Assembly (NCBI GenBank): GCA_024762485.1
Contig: JANTHH010000050.1
Coordinates: 1-13,775 of the forward strand
DNA from: Chromatiales bacterium
Lineage (GTDB): Bacteria > Pseudomonadota > Gammaproteobacteria > Chromatiales > Chromatiaceae
Length of the DNA stretch: 13,775 nucleotides
Direction of reading: 5' to 3'
Positions 1 through 8,052 of the stretch are shown here, piece by piece; position 1 is the first letter of the stretch; every line of letters begins with the position of its first letter. The notes beneath the pieces are model-generated. The model had not been told where the DNA came from and did no database searches. It saw nothing but the letters and a program-made list of their open reading frames with translations. Both the position numbers and the translations under genes were made by a program.

Positions 1-2
1 TC

Positions 3-98
3 GCGTTGAAGATCAACCAGCGTCCAAGGAAGTGCCTCGGCTATCAGGCCCCATACGATGTCTTTGCGGAAGCCCTACGTGGTGCACTTGCAACTTGA
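3..98 (+). CDS. IS30-family transposase, C-terminal fragment (5' end outside window)
   Basis: Reading frame 3 is open from the left window edge and ends at a TGA at 96-98. It encodes 31 residues beginning ALKINQRPRKCLGYQAPYDV and ending in ALAT. The N-x-RPRK-x-LGY-x-P-x-(D/E)-V-F pattern is the conserved C-terminal tail of DDE transposases of the IS30 family, just after the catalytic Glu region. Only the tail is visible, so I cannot tell whether the gene is intact upstream. A longer frame starting at 32 overlaps this stretch but shows no protein signature. The call rests on the motif and on the stop lying close to a plausible insertion-sequence end. IS3 or IS481 transposases have similar tails, so the exact family is less certain than the mobile-element call. 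It suggests that the left flank of the mercury/copper island has been touched by transposition. Confidence 0.75.
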   Translation, partial: ALKINQRPRKCLGYQAPYDVFAEALRGALAT

Positions 99-107
99 AT
101 CCGCCAG
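82..107. repeat. possible right terminal inverted repeat of the IS30-like element
   Basis: IS30-family elements end with imperfect inverted repeats of roughly 20-30 bp that often overlap the last codons of the transposase or follow closely. The sequence around the stop codon (GTGCACTTGCAACTTGAATC, starting at 82) fits that position. The left end lies outside the window, so the pairing cannot be checked and the outer boundary is a guess. Confidence 0.3.
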
Positions 108-180
108 GCCTTGTGCTGGGTGCTTACCTAGGATCACGACAGGTCTGTCGCGTACCGGGCCTTCTGGAAGCGATGGACAA

Positions 181-208
181 GATCTCTCCCTGCGGTCGAG
201 ATGACAAG
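181..208 (-). repeat. inverted copy of the CTTGTCATC repeat
   Basis: Read on the minus strand, 208-195 is CTTGTCATCTCGAC, identical over 14 bases to 462-475 on the plus strand. 189-181 reads GGAGAGATC, identical to 487-495. The two blocks are 5 bp apart here and 11 bp apart in the plus-strand copy. Together they form an inverted pair enclosing about 250 bp. From memory, sequences of the type GTCATC-YCGA-n-GAGRGATCT are dispersed intergenic repeats in many bacteria; I could not verify this. Confidence 0.7.
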
Positions 209-330
209 ATAAGGGGGGGGAGCAAGATTCGGTGGACTGCGGGTACCAGAGAATCCGGCGAGGTGAGCGCGGTCAGTGAGGCTGGATGGCAACAAGGGTC
301 GTATTGGCCGTAAAGCGAGCGGCACCCAAC

Positions 331-498
331 CACCTTGTCACCCTGACGAGCAAAGCAAACGAGCAATACCTACCCAACTTGCCATCCCGACGAGCCCAGC
401 GAACGGGCGACACCTGCCCAACTTGTCATCCCGACGAGCATTGCGAACAACTGATACCCACCTTGTCATCTCGACGAGCATGACGAGGAGAGATCCTG
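331..498 (+). repeat. four-copy direct repeat, period about 44 bp (consensus core CTTGTCATCCCGACGAGC)
   Basis: The core begins at 334, 378, 422 and 462, giving spacings of 44, 44 and 40 bp. The copies read CTTGTCACCCTGACGAGC, CTTGCCATCCCGACGAGC, CTTGTCATCCCGACGAGC and CTTGTCATCTCGACGAGC, each followed by a looser part (GCGAAC-type in the middle copies, GACGAGGAGAGATCC in the last). Divergence among copies, with the repeats directly abutting and no unique spacers, argues against CRISPR. This looks like tandem copies of a dispersed intergenic repeat. No coding function is apparent. Confidence 0.8.
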
Positions 499-546
499 CC
501 CGCCTCGCCCGGGTCGCATTGCTGAATCCGATCCACGCAACCGGCA

Positions 547-1611
547 CTAGCCCTGCTGCAGTAGATCCCGCAGATCGATCACCGCGGCATTGGCGCGGGA
601 GATGTAGGAACTCATCACCAGCGAGTAGTTGGTCACCAGCCCGAAGCCACGGCCGTTGAGTACGTAGGGGCTGAACACCGGCTGCTGTGCCTCGTCGAGC
701 TCGCGGATGATCTGGCGCAGGCTGACCAAGGCGTTCTTCTTCACCAGGATCTGGTGGAAGTCGATCTCCACCGCACGCAGGAAGTGGGCCAGCGCCCAGG
801 CGGAGCCGCGTGCCTCGTAGAACACGTCATCGATCTGCGACCAGGGCGTCTTCACCTCCATCTGTGCCGGCGTCCGGGTGGACTGGGCGGCGGCGGGCTC
901 ACCGGAGAGATCGGTGTTCACCCGTTCCTGGCCGACACTGGCACTGAGCCGCTGGGACAGACTGCCGAGTCGCTTCTCCACCACCGCCAGCCAGGCACTG
1001 AGGTTGTCGGCACGGGCATAGAACTGGGTGTCCTGATCCTGCTGGGTGGACAGGTCCAGCAGGTAATGGCGCAGTGCATCGATACCCTTGCGGTACTCGC
1101 TTTCGGTGGCGGGGAAGATCCACGAATCGTTGCTGAAATTGAACTGGGGCTCGGCGATGGCCAGCCACTTGTTCTCCACCGACTGGGACTGGGAGCGGCT
1201 CATGTCGTTGCGCAAGGCGCGCGCCAGGTCACGCGACTGCACCAGGGCGCCGAACTCCCAGTTGGGCATGTTGTCCATCCACACGCCGGGCGGCATGATG
1301 TCGTTGCTGAGATAGCCGCCCGGCTTGTCCAGCAGGGTCTCCATCACCCCGATCAACGCCGCCGTGGTATGGCTGCCGGTGACCGCCGGCTCACCGGCGA
1401 GCTGCCGCTCGGTGTTGGCGCGGATGTCGAAGGGCTGCGGTTCCTGACTCCAGTACACCGCCAGGCCATAGAGCACCACCGCCACGGTCACCAGCAGCAC
1501 CCCGCTGGCCCACAGCCAGCCCTTCTCGCGCCAGGTGCGCGGGTGATAGAGCAGCACCAGGCGCTGCATCAGGGCCTTGAAGCGATCGAGCATCTCGAAG
1601 AAAAAATCCAT
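547..1611 (-). CDS. DUF2333 family membrane-anchored protein
   Basis: This 354-residue protein matches what I know of the DUF2333 family, which is widespread in gammaproteobacteria and has no assigned biochemical role. It begins MDFFFEMLDRFKALMQRL, has one hydrophobic segment at about residues 31-52 (GWLWASGVLLVTVAVVLYGL) and then a long soluble part. The topology suggests an inner-membrane anchor with a periplasmic domain. Conserved-looking stretches include GGYLSNDIMPPGVWMDNMPNWE and, near the C-terminus, YVLNGRGFGLVTNYSLVMSSYISRANAA. The frame stays open to 1788, but that extension crosses the mer operator and has unrelated composition. I chose the ATG at 1611, which has a modest GGGACGG site upstream. 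The gene is divergent from the mer operon. It occupies the place where merR usually sits, but nothing in it resembles a regulator, and a link to mercury is not supported. Confidence 0.85.
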   Translation of the reverse strand: MDFFFEMLDRFKALMQRLVLLYHPRTWREKGWLWASGVLLVTVAVVLYGLAVYWSQEPQPFDIRANTERQLAGEPAVTGSHTTAALIGVMETLLDKPGGYLSNDIMPPGVWMDNMPNWEFGALVQSRDLARALRNDMSRSQSQSVENKWLAIAEPQFNFSNDSWIFPATESEYRKGIDALRHYLLDLSTQQDQDTQFYARADNLSAWLAVVEKRLGSLSQRLSASVGQERVNTDLSGEPAAAQSTRTPAQMEVKTPWSQIDDVFYEARGSAWALAHFLRAVEIDFHQILVKKNALVSLRQIIRELDEAQQPVFSPYVLNGRGFGLVTNYSLVMSSYISRANAAVIDLRDLLQQG

Positions 1612-1694
1612 GGTCCGTCCCGTTGGATTGACTGCCCGCAACACGACAGCGGACAAGGAAAAAGATGGCCACAGGATCGCACAGATCCGGCTTG

Positions 1695-1723
1695 GCGGTG
1701 GCGGAAAATTCTGCCGCCACCGC
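1695..1723. other. perfect 10-bp stem hairpin in the DUF2333 / mer intergenic region
   Basis: The arms GCGGTGGCGG (1695-1704) and CCGCCACCGC (1714-1723) are exact reverse complements separated by a 9-base A/T-rich loop (AAAATTCTG). The hairpin lies 17 bp upstream of the mer -35 box and about 83 bp upstream of the DUF2333 start. No T-run follows on either strand, so it is not a standard intrinsic terminator. It could fold in the DUF2333 5' leader or insulate the two divergent units; neither role is shown. Confidence 0.5.
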
Positions 1724-1740
1724 GATCCCGGCGAAAGGGC

Positions 1741-1772
1741 TTGACTCCGTACCCGGGTACGGCATCTAGACT
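1741..1772 (+). promoter_or_regulatory. MerR-type mercury-responsive promoter/operator of merTPA
   Basis: The -35 hexamer TTGACT (1741-1746) is followed directly by a perfect 16-bp palindrome CCGTACCCGGGTACGG (1747-1762) and then by a -10 candidate TAGACT (1767-1772). The spacer is 20 bp, or 19 bp if CTAGAC at 1766-1771 is used. This is the layout of the Tn21/Tn501 mer promoter, where MerR binds the dyad inside an overlong spacer and untwists it when Hg(II) binds. The outer half-sites CCGTAC/GTACGG match those classical operators; only the central four bases differ. Transcription would start about 75 bp before merT. No MerR gene is present in this window, so the regulator must be encoded elsewhere. 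Confidence 0.9.
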
Positions 1773-1854
1773 CTGTATCCAGACACACCAGAGGCCATTA
1801 TCCTGCCTGCCCGCGGGGTCTTGAGCCTCACGCAGATAAAAGAGGAGTAAAAGC

Positions 1855-2214
1855 ATGTCAGTCGAATCTTCCACCACCGGCAAGGCCAGCCTGATCGCGG
1901 CGGTCGCCGCCGCCATCGGTGCCTCGCTGTGCTGCATCGGGCCTCTCGTGCTGCTGGCACTGGGTATCGGCGGCACCTGGATCAGCAACCTGACCGCGCT
2001 GGAGCCCTACCGGCCGATCTTCATCGGCATCACCCTGCTGTTTCTCGGCCTGGCCTTCCACAAGCTCTATATCGCGCCGCGCCAGTGCGCGCCGGGCGAT
2101 GCCTGCGCCATCCCGGCCACGCTGCGCAACCAGCGGCTGATCTTCTGGATCGTCAGCATCGTTCTCCTGGCGGTGCTCACCTTCCCCTACTACGGCACGG
2201 CCTTTTTCGAATAA
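1855..2214 (+). CDS. merT: mercuric ion transport protein MerT
   Basis: MerT is an inner-membrane protein that takes Hg(II) from periplasmic MerP and passes it to the cytosol for reduction by MerA. The 119-residue product has three hydrophobic segments (about residues 13-38, 53-72 and 94-113). The diagnostic vicinal pair Cys26-Cys27 sits in the first helix (SLCCIGPLVLLALGIGG), and a second pair, Cys78 and Cys84 (RQCAPGDACAI), lies in the loop before helix 3. This matches the family in length and motif positions. A strong ribosome site, GAGGAG, lies about 8 bases before the ATG. It is the first gene after the MerR-type promoter, with merP 25 bp downstream. Identification is firm. Confidence 0.96.
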   Translation: MSVESSTTGKASLIAAVAAAIGASLCCIGPLVLLALGIGGTWISNLTALEPYRPIFIGITLLFLGLAFHKLYIAPRQCAPGDACAIPATLRNQRLIFWIVSIVLLAVLTFPYYGTAFFE

Positions 2215-2239
2215 ACCGGACACACGAGGAGAACCCATC

Positions 2240-2542
2240 ATGTTGCGTCGCACCTTTCTCACCCTGTTGCTGAGCCTGGGCATCGCCCTCGGTATCGGCG
2301 CCCCCGCCAGTTATGCCGCCGAGGCCCGCACCGTGGTCCTCGACGTGCCGGGCATGACCTGCCGCTTCTGCCCCATCACCATCCGCAAGGCGCTGCAGAA
2401 GGTGCCGGGGGTGATCGAGGCCAAAGCCGACTACGAGAGCAAGACCGCCACCGTCACCTACGACCCGGACAAGACCACGGTCGAGGCGCTGACCGCCGCC
2501 ACCGCCAACGCCGGCTACGAGTCAAAGCCGCGCACACCGTAA
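2240..2542 (+). CDS. merP: periplasmic mercury-binding protein MerP
   Basis: MerP is a small periplasmic Hg(II) scavenger that hands the ion to MerT. The 100-residue precursor has a Sec signal peptide (about residues 1-27, hydrophobic core LTLLLSLGIALGIG, probable cleavage after SYAA). A single HMA domain follows, with the motif GMTCRFCPIT (residues 38-47), where Cys41 and Cys44 bind Hg(II). The phrase GMTCxxCPIT is characteristic of MerP rather than of copper chaperones. The C-terminal NAGYESKP also fits the family. A GAGGAG ribosome site precedes the ATG at a spacing of about 8 bases. It is the second gene of merTPA. Confidence 0.96.
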   Translation: MLRRTFLTLLLSLGIALGIGAPASYAAEARTVVLDVPGMTCRFCPITIRKALQKVPGVIEAKADYESKTATVTYDPDKTTVEALTAATANAGYESKPRTP

Positions 2543-2569
2543 CGACCCGTCCTGCACCGGAGCATCCAG

Positions 2570-4204
2570 ATGAGACAGATCCAGATCGATATCAGCGGCA
2601 TGACCTGTGACCACTGCGCGCAATCGGCCCAGGCGGCGCTCAATGCCCTGCCAGGCGTCAGCGCGGAGGTCTCCTTCGCCGACGCCCGCGCCATCGTGCG
2701 CAGCAGTGGCGAGCTCGACACCCGGCAGCTGCTCGATGCGGTCGAGGCCAAGGGTTATGGTGCCAGGCTGCACGACCAGGACGAGCCGTCCCGCACCGGC
2801 AAGGGCGACGCCCCCCTGCGTATCGCCATCGTCGGCACCGGCTCGGGCGCCTTCGCCGCCGCCATTCGCGCGGTGGAGGAAGGCGCCGAGGTGACCCTCA
2901 TCGAGGGTGGTGAGGTGATCGGCGGCACCTGCGTCAACGTCGGCTGCGTGCCGTCGAAGATCATGATCCGCGCCGCCCACATCGCCCACCTGCAGGCCCA
3001 CCACAATATCGACGGCATCCCGCGCCAGCGCCCGGTGGTCGATCGCGCCGCCCAGGTACACCAGCAGCAGGCACGGGTGGCCGAGCTGCGCCACGCCAAG
3101 TACGAGAGCATCCTCGAGACCCATCCCGGCATCCGCCTGCTGCGCGGCTGGGCGCGCTTCGCCGATGACCGCACCCTGATCGTCGACGGCCCCGACGGCG
3201 AGCAGCGGGTCGAGGCCGACCGCATCCTCCTGGCCACCGGCGCCAGCCCGTCCATCCCCGACATCCCCGGCCTGGCAGAGAGCCCCTACTGGACCTCCAC
3301 CGAGGCGCTGGTGGCGGAGCGACTGCCCGAGCACCTGGTGGTGATCGGCGCCTCGGTGGTGGCGCTGGAACTGGCCCAGGCCTTCCTGCACCTGGGCAGC
3401 CGGGTGACGGTGCTGGCGCGCAGCACCTTCCTGTCGAAGGAAGACCCTGCCATCGGCGAGGCACTGGCCGCGGTCTTCGAGCAGGAGGGTGCCGAGGTGC
3501 TGCTGCACACCGCGCCCGAGTCGGTCAGCCACGACGGCAGCCGCTTCCATCTGCGATGCGCGGACGCGGTGATCGACTGCGACCGTCTGCTGGTGGCCAC
3601 CGGGCGCCACCCCAACACCGCCGCTCTGGCGCTGGACAAGGCCGGCGTGGCCACGGCCGCTGACGGCGCCATCCTGGTCGACGACCACATGCGCACCTCG
3701 GTGCCGCACATCTATGCCGCCGGCGACTGCACCGATCAGCCCCAGTATGTCTACGTCGCCGCCGCTGCCGGCACCCGCGCCGCCATCAACATGACCGGCG
3801 GCGACGCCGCGCTCGACCTCAGCGCCATGCCGGCGGTGGTATTCACCGAGCCCGCGGTGGCCAGCGTCGGACTCACCGAGGCCCAGGCGCAGGCCGCCGG
3901 CATCGCCACCGACAGCCGCAGCCTGGACCTGGAAAACGTGCCGCGGGCACTGGCCAACTTCGACACCCGCGGCTTCATCAAGCTGGTGATCGAGAAAGAG
4001 AGCGGGCGGCTGATCGGCGCCCAGGTGCTGGCCGCCGAGGGTGGCGAGATCATCCAGAGCGCGGCGCTGGCGATCCGCAACCGCATGACGGTCACCGACC
4101 TGGCCGACCAGCTGTTTCCCTACCTGACCATGGTGGAAGGGCTCAAGCTGTGCGCCCAGACCTTCAGCAAGGATGTGAAACGGCTGTCCTGTTGTGCGGG
4201 CTGA
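2570..4204 (+). CDS. merA: mercuric reductase MerA
   Basis: MerA is the cytosolic flavoenzyme that reduces Hg(II) to volatile Hg(0) with NADPH. The 544-residue product has an N-terminal HMA (NmerA) domain with GMTCDHC at residues 10-16. After a short linker comes the FAD-binding Rossmann motif (IAIVGTGSGAF, about 85-95) and the redox-active disulfide GGTCVNVGCVPSK (118-130; Cys121 and Cys126). The NAD(P)-binding and dimerisation domains follow, including the FAD-contacting AAGDCTDQPQYVYVAAAAGTRAA region. The C-terminus LSCCAG carries the vicinal Cys541-Cys542 pair that passes Hg(II) to the active site of the partner subunit. All key cysteines are present and the length fits a MerA with one NmerA domain. 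A GGAG site lies 7 bases before the ATG. It is the last visible gene of the operon and ends 6 bp from the stop of the convergent TVP38 gene. Confidence 0.97.
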   Translation: MRQIQIDISGMTCDHCAQSAQAALNALPGVSAEVSFADARAIVRSSGELDTRQLLDAVEAKGYGARLHDQDEPSRTGKGDAPLRIAIVGTGSGAFAAAIRAVEEGAEVTLIEGGEVIGGTCVNVGCVPSKIMIRAAHIAHLQAHHNIDGIPRQRPVVDRAAQVHQQQARVAELRHAKYESILETHPGIRLLRGWARFADDRTLIVDGPDGEQRVEADRILLATGASPSIPDIPGLAESPYWTSTEALVAERLPEHLVVIGASVVALELAQAFLHLGSRVTVLARSTFLSKEDPAIGEALAAVFEQEGAEVLLHTAPESVSHDGSRFHLRCADAVIDCDRLLVATGRHPNTAALALDKAGVATAADGAILVDDHMRTSVPHIYAAGDCTDQPQYVYVAAAAGTRAAINMTGGDAALDLSAMPAVVFTEPAVASVGLTEAQAQAAGIATDSRSLDLENVPRALANFDTRGFIKLVIEKESGRLIGAQVLAAEGGEIIQSAALAIRNRMTVTDLADQLFPYLTMVEGLKLCAQTFSKDVKRLSCCAG

Positions 4205-4210
4205 GCAGAC

Positions 4211-4888
4211 TCAATCGCCGGGCGGCGTGCGACCCGGACCGCTCAGCAGCCGGAACGCCAGCGGCAGCAACACCAGCAGGCCCAGCAACAACACCGTAAT
4301 GCTCGCCGCGCCCAGTTCGCTGGCCGCCAGCTCGCTGCCGAAGTGGGCCAGCAGAAAGCTCATCGGGATCAGGCCCAGCAGGGTCGCCAGGGCAAAACGC
4401 CAGGTACGCAGCGCAGTCAGCCCGGCGCCATAGCTGACCAGGTCGAAGGAGACGAAGGGAAGCAGGCGCGAGACGAAGACGAGTGCCGTGAGGGCGTTCT
4501 GGGAACCGATCCAGCCCAACCTGACCCGCTCGCCCAGCCAGCGTTGCAGCAGGTCCTGTCCCAGTAGGCGGGCCAGGGTGAAGGCGATCAGGGCGCCGAT
4601 CTCCGCCCCCGTCACCACATACAGTGTGCCCCAGGCATGACCGTAGACCGCACCGGCCGCCAGTGCGATGGGGGCACTGGGGATGGGATTGATGACGATG
4701 GCCAGGGCCATCAGCGCCACGATCAGCAGCGGACCCCAGCGGCCGACGCCGAGCAGCCATTGCTGCATCGCCTGCACGTCGCCCAGTTGCTCGAGGACAG
4801 CCGCCTGATCGAGCGCCCGGTAGCCCAGCCAGAGCAGCAACAGCACCACCACGAGTCCCAGCAGACGCCATGCCTGCATGACCTTCAT
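4211..4888 (-). CDS. TVP38/TMEM64 (SNARE-associated / DedA-like) family membrane protein
   Basis: This polytopic inner-membrane protein of about 225 residues opens with a hydrophobic helix (LLGLVVVLLLLWLGYRAL). It carries the family signature region INPIPSAPIALAAGAVYG, then GTLYVVTGAEIGALIAFTLARLLGQ, with further helices to the C-terminus. Members share the DedA half-transporter fold; bacterial functions are largely unassigned. I chose the ATG at 4888. A TTG at 4897 and an ATG at 4879 are alternatives, and none has a convincing ribosome site, so translation is probably coupled to the gene ending at 4905. It is the last gene of the minus-strand cluster, downstream of the copper ATPase. TVP38-type proteins are also known next to MerA-like reductases, but here the orientation puts it in the copper transcript. 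Its substrate is unknown. Confidence 0.88.
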   Translation of the reverse strand: MKVMQAWRLLGLVVVLLLLWLGYRALDQAAVLEQLGDVQAMQQWLLGVGRWGPLLIVALMALAIVINPIPSAPIALAAGAVYGHAWGTLYVVTGAEIGALIAFTLARLLGQDLLQRWLGERVRLGWIGSQNALTALVFVSRLLPFVSFDLVSYGAGLTALRTWRFALATLLGLIPMSFLLAHFGSELAASELGAASITVLLLGLLVLLPLAFRLLSGPGRTPPGD

Positions 4889-4904
4889 GGCGAGCAACGG
4901 CCAA

Positions 4905-5255
4905 TCAACGCCGCGGTCTGGGGGGCGGCTTGTTGCAACAGGCGGCGGGTGACTGCCGGGCGTTATCGCGGCCGTTCAGGTCGAGGTTCTGATACCAGCC
5001 GGCACGCAGCCGCGACCACCAGTCGCCGGGTAAACGGTAACCTGCCTCACGCAGGCACTGCAGCAGCGACTGATAATCCGTCTGGGTGATCAGATACTCG
5101 ACCTCGACCCTGGACCTGCCCGGCACGGCCACCGCGGTCACCACGCCGGGCTGATCGCGCAGCAGCTGTTCCATGCCAGCGGCCTGGCCGGCAGTCGCCA
5201 GTCCCGGCAGACGGATGACCCGCCTGACCTGCCAGTCACCTTCAGCCGACGCCAT
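4905..5255 (-). CDS. small HMA-fold-like protein lacking the CxxC motif
   Basis: The protein has 116 residues and no signal peptide. Residues about 8-74 show the beta-alpha-beta-beta-alpha-beta spacing of a heavy-metal-associated domain: RRVIRLPGLATAG, a helix GMEQLLRDQPGVV, strands AVAVPGRSRVEVEY, then DYQSLLQCLREAGY. The usual metal loop GMTCxxC is replaced by LPGLATAGQAAGM, so the classic Cys pair is missing. Cys67 lies in the second helix, and a vicinal pair Cys106-Cys107 (SPAACCNKPPP) sits in a Pro/Arg-rich tail. The ATG at 5255 lies 2 bases after the stop of the SHOCT gene, so translation is likely coupled. It follows the copper ATPase and SHOCT genes and precedes the TVP38 gene. A cytosolic metal-sensing or metal-carrying role using the tail cysteines is possible but not shown. 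Confidence 0.8.
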   Translation of the reverse strand: MASAEGDWQVRRVIRLPGLATAGQAAGMEQLLRDQPGVVTAVAVPGRSRVEVEYLITQTDYQSLLQCLREAGYRLPGDWWSRLRAGWYQNLDLNGRDNARQSPAACCNKPPPRPRR

Positions 5256-5257
5256 GA

Positions 5258-5494
5258 TCAGCCCCCCGAGCCGCCGGTCAGGTCGCGCTTCTTCTGTTCG
5301 AACTCGTTCTTGTCGATCTCGCCACGCACATAGCGTTCCTCAAGGATCTGTAGCGCAGACTTCTCGGATTGCTTGTCCGATGAGCCGGCAGACATCCCCG
5401 ACTTTACCGCCCACACGATCACCAGTATCAACAGCAGCCAGAATATCCACATAAACCCGAACCCAAAGCCAAAAAAGTCATGTTCACCATACAT
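5258..5494 (-). CDS. SHOCT domain membrane protein
   Basis: The protein has 78 residues. An aromatic and glycine-rich N-terminus (HDFFGFGFGFMW) runs into one transmembrane helix (about residues 13-31). A short linker leads to a C-terminal SHOCT domain (about 46-72: ALQILEERYVRGEIDKNEFE and the following KKRDL). SHOCT is a short helical module found at the termini of many bacterial membrane proteins and thought to mediate oligomerisation; single-helix SHOCT proteins commonly sit beside copper ATPases. The ribosome site AGGAGG lies 6 bases before the ATG, and its first bases are the TAG stop of the ATPase gene, so the two are tightly coupled. The next gene starts 2 bases after this stop. A role as an accessory subunit of the ATPase is plausible but unproven. 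Confidence 0.88.
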   Translation of the reverse strand: MYGEHDFFGFGFGFMWIFWLLLILVIVWAVKSGMSAGSSDKQSEKSALQILEERYVRGEIDKNEFEQKKRDLTGGSGG

Positions 5495-5500
5495 TGCGAA

Positions 5501-5504
5501 CCTC

Positions 5505-5507
<3 letters not shown>
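5501..5507 (-). promoter_or_regulatory. Shine-Dalgarno of the SHOCT gene overlapping the ATPase stop codon
   Basis: On the minus strand the sequence reads TAGGAGG, followed by TTCGCA and ATG. The ATPase stop codon TAG forms the first bases of a near-perfect ribosome site. Ribosomes ending the ATPase would therefore be positioned for reinitiation on the SHOCT gene. Confidence 0.75.
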
Positions 5508-7973
<2,466 letters not shown>

Positions 7974-8020
7974 TTTTTTCGCCTCATGCTTCAAGCTACA
8001 TATGCAATAACACTGCACCC

Positions 8021-8044
8021 GCCGGAGCCGTGCACGGCCCCGGC
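8021..8044 (-). other. 24-bp near-perfect palindrome (RNA hairpin) before the copper ATPase gene
   Basis: The minus-strand RNA would pair GCCGGGGCCG with CGGCUCCGGC around a UGCA loop: ten pairs, of which one is a G-U wobble. It lies 8 bases after the stop of the 163-aa protein gene and 47 bases before the ATPase ATG. No T-run follows, so it is not a standard terminator. It may be an RNA-processing or stability element, or a DNA-level operator; nothing in the sequence decides between these. Confidence 0.55.
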
Positions 8045-8052
8045 GCCACTGA

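Larger units (their letters stand above)
99..546. other. gene-free spacer with repeats between the IS remnant and the DUF2333 gene
   Basis: I see no credible gene here. The short frames that cross it have no start with a good ribosome site, no recognisable domain and atypical composition. The spacer holds a short perfect inverted repeat (CGACAG-GT-CTGTCG, 137-150), an inverted repeat copy (181-208), a G-run (212-220) and a four-copy direct repeat array (331-498). It looks like intergenic DNA built from dispersed repeats and insertion-sequence debris. Confidence 0.6.

Noticed and set aside
32..313. 93-residue open frame overlapping the IS tail
   Set aside because: No recognisable protein; the overlapping frame 3 carries the transposase motif, and the rest runs through repeat DNA.
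331..498. Regularly spaced repeats suggesting a CRISPR array
   Set aside because: Copies abut and diverge throughout, with no unique spacers and no cas genes.
547..1788. Longer start for the DUF2333 protein at 1788
   Set aside because: The extension crosses the mer promoter and its composition does not fit the protein; the ATG at 1611 gives the expected N-terminus.
754..1824. Long plus-strand open frame opposite DUF2333
   Set aside because: It is a shadow of the minus-strand gene: His/Arg/Gly-rich, no domain and no good ribosome site.
2522..3709. 395-residue minus-strand open frame opposite merA
   Set aside because: GC-rich antisense shadow of an unambiguous merA.
7974..8018. 15-residue N-terminal extension of the ATPase (MQCYCICS...)
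   Set aside because: The ATG at 7973 has a GAGG site and a typical start; the extension has no ribosome site.
7974..8052. CueR-type promoter before the copper ATPase
   Set aside because: No -35/-10 pair with a 19-20 bp spacer holding a CCTTCC/GGAAGG-like dyad is present on the minus strand.
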